Positions 1 to 7,040 of a stretch of DNA of 64,000 bases are shown here, piece by piece. Below the pieces are notes generated by a model, which saw nothing but the letters and a program-made list of their open reading frames with translations, was not told the DNA's origin and did not search any database. Origin of the DNA: Kitasatospora phosalacinea (lineage in GTDB: Bacteria > Actinomycetota > Actinomycetes > Streptomycetales > Streptomycetaceae); assembly GCF_000716545.1 (NCBI RefSeq), contig NZ_JNWZ01000010.1, positions 1 to 64,000 of the forward strand, given 5' to 3'. How positions within the stretch are numbered: position 1 is the stretch's first letter; every line of letters starts with the position of its first letter. Position numbers and translations under genes: made by a program.

Positions 1-710
1 GCGTCGAAGCTGAGCGCCAGGTTGACCGCGATCAGCGTCGCGGCGTGCGCGGCGGGCAGCGCGCTGAGCACCCGGTCGATGCCCTGCGGCCGGGGCAGCG
101 CGGCGCGGTGCCGGATCGACGCGTACAGGCTGGCGTGCGAGTGCACCACGGCCTTGGGCATCCCGGTGGTGCCGGAGGAGTGGGTGATCGCCACCGGGTC
201 GTCCGCGTGGTGCCGGTAGGGGGCGGGCGCCGCGTCCGGGTCGCCGGAGCCCAGGTCGGCGGCGTCGGCGAGCACCGGGGCCGCCGGGTCGTGCCCGGCC
301 AGCCCGGCCCGGTGCGCGGGGTCGGCGAGGACGCCGACGGCGCCGAGGCGGGCGATGTAGCGGGCCGCGCGCTCGCCGTCCACCCCGGGGTTGAGCAGCG
401 CCGGGATCGCGCCGAGCCGGGACAGCGCCAGGAAGGACAGCACCTGGTCGGCGGCGGCGCTCGCGTACACCACCACCACGTCCCGCCGGCCGACTCCGAG
501 GGCGTGCAGCGCGGCGGCCCGGGCCCGGACGGCGCGGTCGGCCTCGCGCAGGGTGAGCGCCTCCCGGGCGGCGCGGCCGTCCACCGCGGTGTCGAAGGTC
601 AGCAGCGGGGCGTCGATGCCGGCGCCCAGGGCGATCCTGCTGGTCAGCACGTTCCCGGCGCCGACGTCCGGGTCGTTCGCCAGGAGACTGCGGATACTGC
701 GGATGCTCAC
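1..710 (-). CDS. AMP-dependent acyl/aryl ligase, 3' end outside window
   Basis: ANL-superfamily ligase that would adenylate a carboxylic acid and load it onto CoA or a carrier protein. The visible 236 residues carry the phosphate-binding A3 motif (THSSGTTGMPKA) after an N-terminal Rossmann-like half; the C-terminal subdomain lies beyond the left edge. GTG start at 710 has GGGAGG ten bases upstream (721-726). It is the last visible gene of the minus-strand operon starting at 4498, about 95 bp after the half-ketosynthase gene. It differs in sequence from the second ligase at 3059-4498, so the cluster activates at least two acids or uses two carriers. Substrate cannot be read from the visible half. 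Confidence 0.9.
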   Translation of the reverse strand, partial: MSIRSIRSLLANDPDVGAGNVLTSRIALGAGIDAPLLTFDTAVDGRAAREALTLREADRAVRARAAALHALGVGRRDVVVVYASAAADQVLSFLALSRLGAIPALLNPGVDGERAARYIARLGAVGVLADPAHRAGLAGHDPAAPVLADAADLGSGDPDAAPAPYRHHADDPVAITHSSGTTGMPKAVVHSHASLYASIRHRAALPRPQGIDRVLSALPAAHAATLIAVNLALSFD

Positions 711-805
711 GGTGTGGATCCCTCCCACGGACCACGGCGCTGGCCGTGCGGGTGCGGTGCGGCGTGCGGAGACGCGTACGGACGGGGGGCGATGGGGGTG
801 CGGGG

Positions 806-1306
806 TCAGGCGGCGGCGACCAGGACGGCGGTGGCCCGGTCGGCGCCCCCGCCCGCCTCGGCCTGCTCGGCGGCGATCACCAGGACGTGGTCGGCGTCGC
901 CGTCGGCGAGCAGCAGTGCGGCCGACTCCAGCGCGTCCGGCGGGACTTCACCGGGCGCGGCGGCCTCCGGGGGGCTGATCGCGACGACCGGGCCGGTCAG
1001 GACCCAGCGGGCGGCGACGTGCCCGAGGACGGCGTTCGGGTTGGACTGGAAGAACAGCAGCGGCGGCATCCGGTGCCCCGCGGCGGCGGTGTCGATGGCC
1101 AGTGCGGTGGCCCGGTCGCCCCCGGCGCTGGCGAGCAGCAGGCCGGTGCGGCGTGGCTCCCCGGGCTCGCCGTAGTGCGCGGCCAGGCAGCGTTCGGCGA
1201 CGGCCGCGACCAGCGGGTTGAAGGTCGAGGCCGAGAAGCCGGGCAGCGGGGGAGGCGGCTCGCCGAGGGGCCAGTGCGCGGTGGCGAGGGTGCGCAGGAG
1301 GTTCAC
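806..1306 (-). CDS. Half-size ketosynthase-like protein (ketoacyl-synt_2 type)
   Basis: A 166-residue protein resembling only the N-terminal half of a beta-ketoacyl synthase, of the kind seen beside discrete KS genes in aryl-polyene-like clusters (PF13723-like). The region around residues 88-105 (FFQSNPNAVLGHVAAR, then LTGPVV) matches the family. No cysteine sits in the nucleophile position and no HGTGT or GH motif follows, so it should not condense by itself. GTG start overlaps the upstream KS stop (GTGA), indicating translational coupling and probably stoichiometric production with the KS. It may be a KS partner, or a dehydratase-like or priming accessory subunit; function inferred only from family and position. 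Confidence 0.75.
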   Translation of the reverse strand: MNLLRTLATAHWPLGEPPPPLPGFSASTFNPLVAAVAERCLAAHYGEPGEPRRTGLLLASAGGDRATALAIDTAAAGHRMPPLLFFQSNPNAVLGHVAARWVLTGPVVAISPPEAAAPGEVPPDALESAALLLADGDADHVLVIAAEQAEAGGGADRATAVLVAAA

Positions 1307-2409
1307 GCGGCGGCCACCAGGAGTGCGGTGTTGGCGCCGCCGAACGCCGAGTTGAGGCTCAGCGCGCAGCGGGGACGGGCGTCCGCGCGGGGCCCGGCCA
1401 GGACGAGGTTCAGTTCGATCTCCGGGTCCGGACCCAGCCAGCCCGCGTTCACCGGAAGCCCTCCGCCGCCCAACACGCCGATGGTGACCGCGAGTTCGAG
1501 TAGCGCGGAGGCCTCCAGCGCGTGGCCGTGGACGGACTTGCTGGAGCTCACCGGGAGCGCGTCCAGGGCCTCGCCGAACACCTCGCGCAGCGCCCGCGCC
1601 TCCGCCAGGTCGGACATCGGCGAGCCGGTGCCGTTGGCGTTGACGTAGCCCACCTCGGACGGGGCGACCCCCGCCCGGGCCAGCGCGGACCGGACGGCCC
1701 GGGCCGCGCCCGCGCCGTCGGGCCGCGGCCGGCACACGTGGTGGGCGTCCCCGGAGCGGCCCCAGCCGGCCAGCCGGGCCAGCGGACGGACACCGCGCCC
1801 GGCGGCGGCGCCCGCCGTCTCGACCACCACGGCCGCCGCGGCGTCCCCGAGCAGGGTGCCGCCGCGCCCGGCGCTGAACGGCCGCAACTCCCCGTCGCGG
1901 GCCAGTGCCCGCCCCGCGTCGAAGGCCGCGAAGACACCCGGCTCCACCAGGTGCCCGGCCGCGACCACCACCCGGGGGTGCCGGCCGGAGCCGACCAGCG
2001 CGGCGGCGTCGGCCACCGCGGTGGCGGCCGCCACACAGGCGCCGGTGTAGACCCGGGCCACCCCGGACAGGCCGAGGGCGACGGCGCCCCGCGACACCTC
2101 CGCGGCGACCTCGCGGGTGCGCAGGTCGCTGTGCAGGGCGAGCAACAGCGGTGCGCCCGAGGGGAGTTCGGACTGCTCGCAGGCGTCGCTGACGGCGCCG
2201 AGCACCGCGTCGGCGAGCGGCGGCGGGTCGGGCAGCAGGGCCGCCCGCCGGGTGCTGCGCCGGCCGACGTCGAAGCGGGTCACCTCGGTGAAGCCGGTCT
2301 CGGCCCGGGCGGCCGCGGCCGCCAGCGGGGCGAGTCCGGTGCCGAAGGCGCTGAGCACCCCGAGGCCGGTGAACACCGGCCGGTCGGCCGGCGGCGTGCT
2401 GGAGCTCAT
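1303..2409 (-). CDS. Discrete beta-ketoacyl-ACP synthase with Cys-Asn-His active site
   Basis: KAS I/II-fold condensing enzyme, 368 residues, slightly short for the family (about 400-420). The nucleophile is Cys125 (YTGACVAA). The motif that normally reads HGTGT is NANGTGS, so the first catalytic histidine is Asn259. Lys291 and His296 (SSSKSVHGHALEAS) are kept. A Cys-Asn-His set is not the usual decarboxylating triad, so the enzyme may have altered chemistry, for example acyl transfer or non-decarboxylative condensation. ATG start overlaps the ACP stop upstream (ATGA), and its stop overlaps the half-KS start, so ACP, KS and half-KS form one coupled unit. Works on acyl-ACP in the cytosol; substrate unknown. 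Confidence 0.9.
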   Translation of the reverse strand: MSSSTPPADRPVFTGLGVLSAFGTGLAPLAAAAARAETGFTEVTRFDVGRRSTRRAALLPDPPPLADAVLGAVSDACEQSELPSGAPLLLALHSDLRTREVAAEVSRGAVALGLSGVARVYTGACVAAATAVADAAALVGSGRHPRVVVAAGHLVEPGVFAAFDAGRALARDGELRPFSAGRGGTLLGDAAAAVVVETAGAAAGRGVRPLARLAGWGRSGDAHHVCRPRPDGAGAARAVRSALARAGVAPSEVGYVNANGTGSPMSDLAEARALREVFGEALDALPVSSSKSVHGHALEASALLELAVTIGVLGGGGLPVNAGWLGPDPEIELNLVLAGPRADARPRCALSLNSAFGGANTALLVAAA

Positions 2410-2735
2410 GACCGCGCGACCCCGCCGCTGCCGGTGTCGGTGCCGCCGCCGCTGGTGCCGGTGCCGGTGCCGGTGCCGGTGCCGGTGCCGCCGCCGGGGG
2501 TGGTGGTGAGCACGGCCGCGCGCAGCACCGCGACGGCGTCGTCCACCGTGCGGACGGCCGCGAACTGCTCGTCGGAGAGCTCCAGCTCGATGCCGTAGCG
2601 CTGCTCGAACTCGGCCGTCAGCCAGGTGAGTTCGAGCGATCCGAGGTTCTCGGGCACGCTGCTCGCGGCCCGCTGCCCGAACGCCGCGAGCATCTCCACG
2701 ACCGCGGCCCGGTCCGGCGGTACGGGCGTGCTCAC
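2406..2735 (-). CDS. Acyl carrier protein with Gly-Thr repeat tail
   Basis: Carrier protein of 109 residues. The phosphopantetheine serine is probably Ser33 in NLGSLELTW; the aspartate usual before the serine is replaced by glycine, but the helix-II spacing to EFEQRYGIEL is normal. After the carrier fold comes an unusual tail of Gly/Thr/Ser encoded by six perfect tandem GGTGCC units. GTG start overlaps the stop of the preceding ACP (GTGA) and its TGA overlaps the KS ATG. Two adjacent ACPs followed by a KS suggest separate starter and extender carriers. Modification is presumably by the PPTase at 13776-14468. Confidence 0.85.
   Translation of the reverse strand: MSTPVPPDRAAVVEMLAAFGQRAASSVPENLGSLELTWLTAEFEQRYGIELELSDEQFAAVRTVDDAVAVLRAAVLTTTPGGGTGTGTGTGTGTSGGGTDTGSGGVARS
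2454..2489. repeat. Six tandem GGTGCC hexamers inside the ACP gene
   Basis: Six perfect in-frame copies of GGTGCC (plus-strand reading) encode the Gly-Thr tail of the ACP. Such a run can expand or contract by slippage without breaking the frame, so tail length may vary between strains. Confidence 0.9.
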
Positions 2736-3010
2736 GCGGCGCTGCCGGCCGCGGCGGCGGCGTTGGCGGCGACCCGGCGGGCCACGTCGGCGGTGAACTG
2801 GTCGAGGGTCATCAGCGCGGTGGTCTCCATCTCGTCCATGTCGAACTTGACCCCGAACTCGTCCTCGACCTGCACCGAGAGGTCGGCGAGGGCCAGCGAC
2901 TCGAGGTCGAGGCCGGCCGGGCCGAGGTCGGTGTCGCCGGTGACCTGGTCGATGTCGTAGTTCATCTCGGCGAGTGCCGCGAGGACGAACTCGTGGATGC
3001 GCTCCTGCAT
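2732..3010 (-). CDS. Acyl carrier protein
   Basis: Carrier protein of 92 residues. The likely phosphopantetheine attachment is Ser38 in GLDLESLALADL, with acidic helix II and the usual DEFGVKF segment after it. The C-terminus is alanine-rich. ATG at 3010 follows a good Shine-Dalgarno (GAGGAGCACC). It lies 48 bp after the AMP ligase at 3059-4498, which is the natural candidate to load it, and is coupled to the second ACP by a four-base overlap. Confidence 0.92.
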   Translation of the reverse strand: MQERIHEFVLAALAEMNYDIDQVTGDTDLGPAGLDLESLALADLSVQVEDEFGVKFDMDEMETTALMTLDQFTADVARRVAANAAAAAGSAA

Positions 3011-3058
3011 GGTGGTGCTCCTCGTACTGGGTCGGGGTTCGGTGCGGTGTGCGGTCGG

Positions 3059-4498
3059 TCAGGGGGCGGCGGCGCGCAGCGCGGCGGTGTCGCGGACGAG
3101 CTTGCCGGTGGCGGTGCGGGGCAGCGCCGGGAGGAAGGCGAGCCGCCGGGGCCGCTTGAAGGCGGCCAGTTCGCGGGTCAGCGCGTCCCGGACGGCGTCG
3201 GCCTGGTCGGCGGTCCCGGTGGCCAGGTACGCCTCGATGGCGCCGTCCGCGAAGACCACCACCGCCTCGCGGACCTCGGGCAGCGCCGCCAGGGTGTGCT
3301 CGACCTCGTTGAGGTCGACCTTGAGGCCGCCGATGGAGACCTGGGAGTCGCGCCGGCCGAGCACGGTGACCCGGCCGGTCACCGGGTCGATCCGGCCGGC
3401 GTCGCGGGTGTGCAGCCGGCCGTCCGACCAGCGGGTCGGGTCGGTGAGGCCGGGGTAGGGCGAGTCGGCCACGGCGACGTGCAGTTCGCCGCCGTCCTCG
3501 CGCAGGTCCATGCCGTGGACGGGCGCGGTCTCCGGGTGCAGGGTGCCGTCGAGGTCGGTGGCGATGACGCCGAGCTCGGTCATCCCGTACATGGTGCCCA
3601 GCGGCACGCCGTACCGGGCGGTGAAGGCGGCGGGCAGGCCCGGGCGGACCAGCTCGCCGGCGACGATCATCCGGCGCAGCTGCGGCAGCGGCGGGGGAGC
3701 GGCCGCGCCGGCCAGCAGCTCGGCGTGGAAGGGGACGCCGATCACGGTGGCCGGCCGGTCGTCCCCGGCGACCGCGGCCAGGATGCCCGCCGTCGTCATC
3801 CGCTCGGGGACGGTCAGCGGCACCCGGGCGTGCAGGCTGTTGAGCAGCCCGCCGACCAGGCCCAGGACGTGCACCATCGAGGAGAGCAGGACGACCCGCT
3901 CCCCGGCCTTCGGGAACGCCGCCAGCCGTGCGTAGCAGTCGAGTTCGCGCAGCAGGTCGGCGGCGGTGCGGGCGATCACCTTGGCCGGGCCGGTCGATCC
4001 GGAGCTGAGCTGCACCAGCGCGTGGCCGGTCGCGGCCGGGCGGCCCTCCGGCCGCGCCACCGGCACCGGGTCGGTCTCGGCGAAGCCGCGCATCGCCGCG
4101 GCGGGGCCGTGCGCCGACTCCACCAGGACCTGGGGCGCCAGGCGTTCGACGGCGAGCGCGACCTCGTGGTCGGTGAGCCGGTGGTCCAGCAGGACGGTCT
4201 GGGCGCCCAGTTGCCAGCAGGCGAGCAGTGCGGCGGTGTAGCCGAGCGAGGGGGCCAGCCGCAGCGCGACGGTGCCGCCGCGCGACAGGCCCGCCGCGGC
4301 GAGCCGCCCGGCCTGTTCGGCGACCAGGGCGCGCAGGGCGGCGCGGTCCACGGGGGCGCCGAAGCGCAGGCACTCCTGGTCGTCGGGCCCGGCGAGCAGG
4401 AAGCGGTTCACCCAGTCGTCCGGGGTCTCGGCAGGCGAGGGAGAAGGTGCGAAAGAGCCGGTCAACGCCACTCCACGAAGGGGAGGTCGGATGGACAT
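3059..4498 (-). CDS. AMP-dependent acyl/aryl-ACP ligase
   Basis: Complete ANL-family adenylating enzyme of 479 residues. Visible motifs are the P-loop SSGSTGPAKV, the YGMTELG adenine-binding motif, a hinge region DAGRI...GRRDSQVSIGGLKVDLNEVE and a C-terminal PRTATGKLVR with the catalytic lysine. It is first in the minus-strand operon with ACP1, ACP2, KS, half-KS and the second ligase. The frame is open upstream of ATG 4498, but this start is chosen because the palindromic control region begins directly in front of it. It probably activates a free acid (beta-keto, alpha-amino or aryl acid) onto the neighbouring ACP. Substrate unknown. Confidence 0.9.
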   Translation of the reverse strand: MSIRPPLRGVALTGSFAPSPSPAETPDDWVNRFLLAGPDDQECLRFGAPVDRAALRALVAEQAGRLAAAGLSRGGTVALRLAPSLGYTAALLACWQLGAQTVLLDHRLTDHEVALAVERLAPQVLVESAHGPAAAMRGFAETDPVPVARPEGRPAATGHALVQLSSGSTGPAKVIARTAADLLRELDCYARLAAFPKAGERVVLLSSMVHVLGLVGGLLNSLHARVPLTVPERMTTAGILAAVAGDDRPATVIGVPFHAELLAGAAAPPPLPQLRRMIVAGELVRPGLPAAFTARYGVPLGTMYGMTELGVIATDLDGTLHPETAPVHGMDLREDGGELHVAVADSPYPGLTDPTRWSDGRLHTRDAGRIDPVTGRVTVLGRRDSQVSIGGLKVDLNEVEHTLAALPEVREAVVVFADGAIEAYLATGTADQADAVRDALTRELAAFKRPRRLAFLPALPRTATGKLVRDTAALRAAAP

Positions 4499-4505
4499 CG
4501 GTCGC

Positions 4506-4574
4506 AACCGACGGGTCGGTTCGACTTCCTGACGATTGCACAGGCGATCGAACCGAAGCAAGGTCTAGACCATT
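4506..4574. promoter_or_regulatory. Divergent control region with nested inverted repeats and a dre-like palindrome
   Basis: Between the minus operon (start 4498) and the plus operon (start 4645) lie three dyads: AACCGAC-GG-GTCGGTT (4506-4521), a wider perfect pair TCGGTTCGA (4516-4524) and TCGAACCGA (4548-4556), and CAAGGTCTAGACCATT (4559-4574) whose core GGTCTAGACC is a perfect palindrome. The last matches 12 of 16 positions of the DasR box (ACTGGTCTAGACCAGT as known from Streptomyces). I infer that at least one repressor or activator dimer binds here and controls both operons. Confidence 0.7.
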
Positions 4575-4644
4575 GGGCGCGCGGCCTCCTACGCTGCCGG
4601 GCCGGAGCGGGCCCGAGCGCGGCCTGCCCGGAAAGGCAAACCCC

Positions 4645-5733
4645 GTGGGACCACTCGAACTGCCCGACTTCGAACGCGCGGCCCGCGCCCGGCTCCCCGC
4701 CGGGACCTGGGACTTCGCGCAGGGCGGCAGCGGCGCCGAACGCACCCTCGCCGCCAACCGCGCCCAGTTCGCGCACTGCCGGCTGCGCCCGCGCATCCTC
4801 GTCGACGTCTCCGCCACCGACCAGCGCCTCACCCTGCTCGGCAGCCCGCTGAGTACCCCCGTCGGCATCGCGCCGATGGCCTACCACCAGCTGTTCCACC
4901 CCGAGGGCGAGACCGCCACCGCCCGCGCGGCCGGCCGCGCCGGGGCGCTGATGGTCGCCGGGATCTTCGCCAGCCGCACCCTGGAGTCCATCGCCGAGGC
5001 CGCCACCGGCCCGCTCTGGCTCCAGCTGTACTGGCTGCGCCGCCGCGACGCGCTGGCCGCCGTGGTCGAACGCGCCGAAGCCGCCGGCTACCGGGCCCTG
5101 GTGCTGACCGTGGACGCCCCCCGGATCGGCCGGCGGCTGCGCGACGCCCGCAACGGCTTCGCCATCCCCGCGCACGTCCGCGCCGTCAACCTCGACCCGG
5201 CCCTGATGGCCGCCAGCCACCGCGCCGACGAAGGGAGCTCCGGCCCCGCCGACCACGCCAGGGAGCAGTTCGACCCCACCCTGACCTGGGCGGACCTCGC
5301 CTGGCTGCGCGAGCGCAGCAGCCTGCCGATCGTCCTCAAGGGGATCCTGACCGCCGAGGACACCCGGCTGGCCGCCGAGCACGGCGTCGACGCCGTCGTG
5401 GTCTCCAACCACGGCGGCCGCCAGCTCGACGGTGCCCTGGCGACCCTCGCGGCGCTGCCCGAAGTGGCCGCCGCGGCGCCGCCGAACCTGCCCGTCCTCC
5501 TGGACGGCGGTGTCCGGACGGGCACGGATGTTGCCCTCGCGATCGCCCTCGGCGCCCGGGCGGTCCTGATCGGCCGCCCGGTCCTGTGGGGCCTGGCCGT
5601 CGACGGGGAGGACGGCGTCGCCCGGGTCCTCGACCTGCTGAAGGCCGAACTCGACGACACGATGGCCCTGCTGGGGCGCCCCCGGCTGGCCGACCTCGAC
5701 CGCACCGCCGTCGCCGCCGCGCCCCACCACTGA
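4645..5733 (+). CDS. FMN-dependent alpha-hydroxy-acid oxidase (Hmo-like)
   Basis: A 362-residue TIM-barrel flavoenzyme that oxidises an (S)-alpha-hydroxy acid to the alpha-keto acid. Seen: TWDFAQGGSGAE at the N-terminus, PVGIAPMAYHQLFHPEGE, QLYW (Tyr129), Lys232 (IVLKGI) and the active-site motif NHGGRQLDG with His256 and Arg259, all typical of the glycolate/lactate/mandelate oxidase family. GTG start at 4645 is chosen because the family N-terminus begins there. Followed by a hydrolase and a phenylglycine-type aminotransferase, it fits the hydroxymandelate-oxidase step of (hydroxy)phenylglycine pathways. No hydroxymandelate synthase is visible in this window, so the source of hydroxy acid is open. 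Confidence 0.92.
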   Translation: MGPLELPDFERAARARLPAGTWDFAQGGSGAERTLAANRAQFAHCRLRPRILVDVSATDQRLTLLGSPLSTPVGIAPMAYHQLFHPEGETATARAAGRAGALMVAGIFASRTLESIAEAATGPLWLQLYWLRRRDALAAVVERAEAAGYRALVLTVDAPRIGRRLRDARNGFAIPAHVRAVNLDPALMAASHRADEGSSGPADHAREQFDPTLTWADLAWLRERSSLPIVLKGILTAEDTRLAAEHGVDAVVVSNHGGRQLDGALATLAALPEVAAAAPPNLPVLLDGGVRTGTDVALAIALGARAVLIGRPVLWGLAVDGEDGVARVLDLLKAELDDTMALLGRPRLADLDRTAVAAAPHH

Positions 5734-6095
5734 CGTACGGAGGCTCACGCGCGGCGGTGCGCTGCCGTCGTCGTCAGGCGGCGGGCAGGTCTCCAGGAGC
5801 GCCCCGTCCCCGTATCCTCGTGTCCGCCGTGCCCCGCCTCGGCCGGTCCGGGCATCGGACCCGCCCCCGGGAACGCCCCCTGCCGCCGCGCCCCGAGGCT
5901 GAGGTGCTCGCCGCCGCCGGAACCCGTAACCCACCGGTGCGGCCGAGGAGTCGACCGACTCCAGCCCGGGCGCCCGACTGCCGCCGCGGGCCCACCGCCC
6001 GGCCGCCGAAACGCCGAAGCCCCCTGAAGCCCCGAAGCCCCGAAGCCCCCGAGCACCACCGCCGCTGACCGGCGGTCCGACCCCAGGAACGTCCC
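5734..6095. other. Gene-free 362-bp stretch
   Basis: I find no convincing coding sequence on either strand. It contains a run of four GAAGCCCC units just before the hydrolase gene and a TATCCT hexamer at 5813-5818 that could be a -10 element on the plus strand. Its unusual length within an otherwise tight operon suggests lost or rearranged DNA, but nothing in it proves that. Confidence 0.5.
6016..6049. repeat. GAAGCCCC short tandem repeats
   Basis: GAAGCCCC occurs at 6016, 6026, 6034 and 6042; the last three copies are directly adjacent. The repeat ends about 45 bp before the hydrolase start, in non-coding DNA. Confidence 0.85.
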
Positions 6096-7040
6096 TTGCC
6101 ACTGCACCCCCAGGCCGAGGCCCTGCGCCGGCAGCGCGCCGCCGCCGGCACCCCGCCGCTGTACGCCCGCAGCCTCGCCGAGGCCCGCGCCGCCGACCTC
6201 GCCGACATCCGGGCCGCCGCCGGGAACCCGGAACCCGTCGGCGCCGTCGAGGAGTTGACCGTCCCCGGCCCCGGCGGCCCGCTGCCGCTGCGGGTCTACC
6301 GCCCGGTCGGCGGCAGTGCCCGGGACGCCCGACCCCCCGTCCTGCTCTACCTGTTCGGCGGCGGCTGGACGCTCGGCTCGCTCGACACCGGCGACGCGAT
6401 CTGCCGTCGGCTCACCAACGCGGCGGGCTGCGTCACCGTCGCGGTCGGCTACCGGCTCGCCCCCGAGCACCCCTTCCCGGCCGCCGTGCACGACGTGGCC
6501 GCCGCCGCCGAGTGGATCGCCGCGCACGCCGCCGAACTGGACGCCGACCCCGGGCGGTTGGCCGTCGCGGGCGACAGCGCGGGCGGCAACCTGGCCGCCG
6601 CGCTCACCCTGCTGGCCCGCGAACGCGGCGGCCCGCCGATCCGGCACCAGCTGCTGGTCTACCCCAACACCGACCACGCCGCGGACACCCCGTCCGTCCG
6701 CGAGCACGACGACCCGCTGCTGTTCAACCGCCGCTCGGTCGCCTGGTACTGGGGCCACTACCTGGCCGACCCGGCCGACGGCGCGAACCCGCTGGCCTCC
6801 CCGCTGCGCGCCCCCTCGCTGGCCGGCCTGCCGCCCGCCACCGTGATCACCGCCGAGTACGACCCGCTGCGCGACGAGGGCGAGCAGTACGCGCGGGCCC
6901 TGCGCGCCGCGGGGGTGCCCGTCGAACTGCGCCGCTACGACGGCATGCCGCACGGCTTCTTCGCGATGTCCGGCGTCCTGGACGACGGCCGCGACGCCCA
7001 GCAGTACGCCGCCGACCGACTGCGCGAGGCCCTGCGATGA
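6096..7040 (+). CDS. Alpha/beta hydrolase, HSL family, with altered HGGG motif
   Basis: Cytosolic esterase/lipase-like enzyme of 314 residues in the hormone-sensitive-lipase class. The catalytic triad is visible as Ser161 (GDSAGGN), Asp256 (EYDPLRDEG) and His286 (GMPHGFF). The oxyanion-hole motif that normally reads HGGGW is FGGGW (Phe87), an unusual change at a conserved histidine. TTG start at 6096 is preceded by AGGAA at a good distance. Its stop overlaps the aminotransferase start (ATGA), so the two are coupled. It may release the hydroxy or keto acid from a carrier or trim an ester; the cluster has no other evident thioesterase in view. Confidence 0.88.
   Translation: MPLHPQAEALRRQRAAAGTPPLYARSLAEARAADLADIRAAAGNPEPVGAVEELTVPGPGGPLPLRVYRPVGGSARDARPPVLLYLFGGGWTLGSLDTGDAICRRLTNAAGCVTVAVGYRLAPEHPFPAAVHDVAAAAEWIAAHAAELDADPGRLAVAGDSAGGNLAAALTLLARERGGPPIRHQLLVYPNTDHAADTPSVREHDDPLLFNRRSVAWYWGHYLADPADGANPLASPLRAPSLAGLPPATVITAEYDPLRDEGEQYARALRAAGVPVELRRYDGMPHGFFAMSGVLDDGRDAQQYAADRLREALR

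Noticed and set aside
4499..4644. SARP heptamer direct repeats for the AfsR-like regulator
   Set aside because: GGTCG repeats are 14 bp apart, not 11 or 22, and no fitting -10 follows; cannot be supported.
5745..6953. Long minus-strand open frame across the gene-free stretch and hydrolase gene
   Set aside because: Gly/Arg/Ala-rich composition typical of antisense shadow frames in high-GC DNA; the plus-strand hydrolase has clear motifs.
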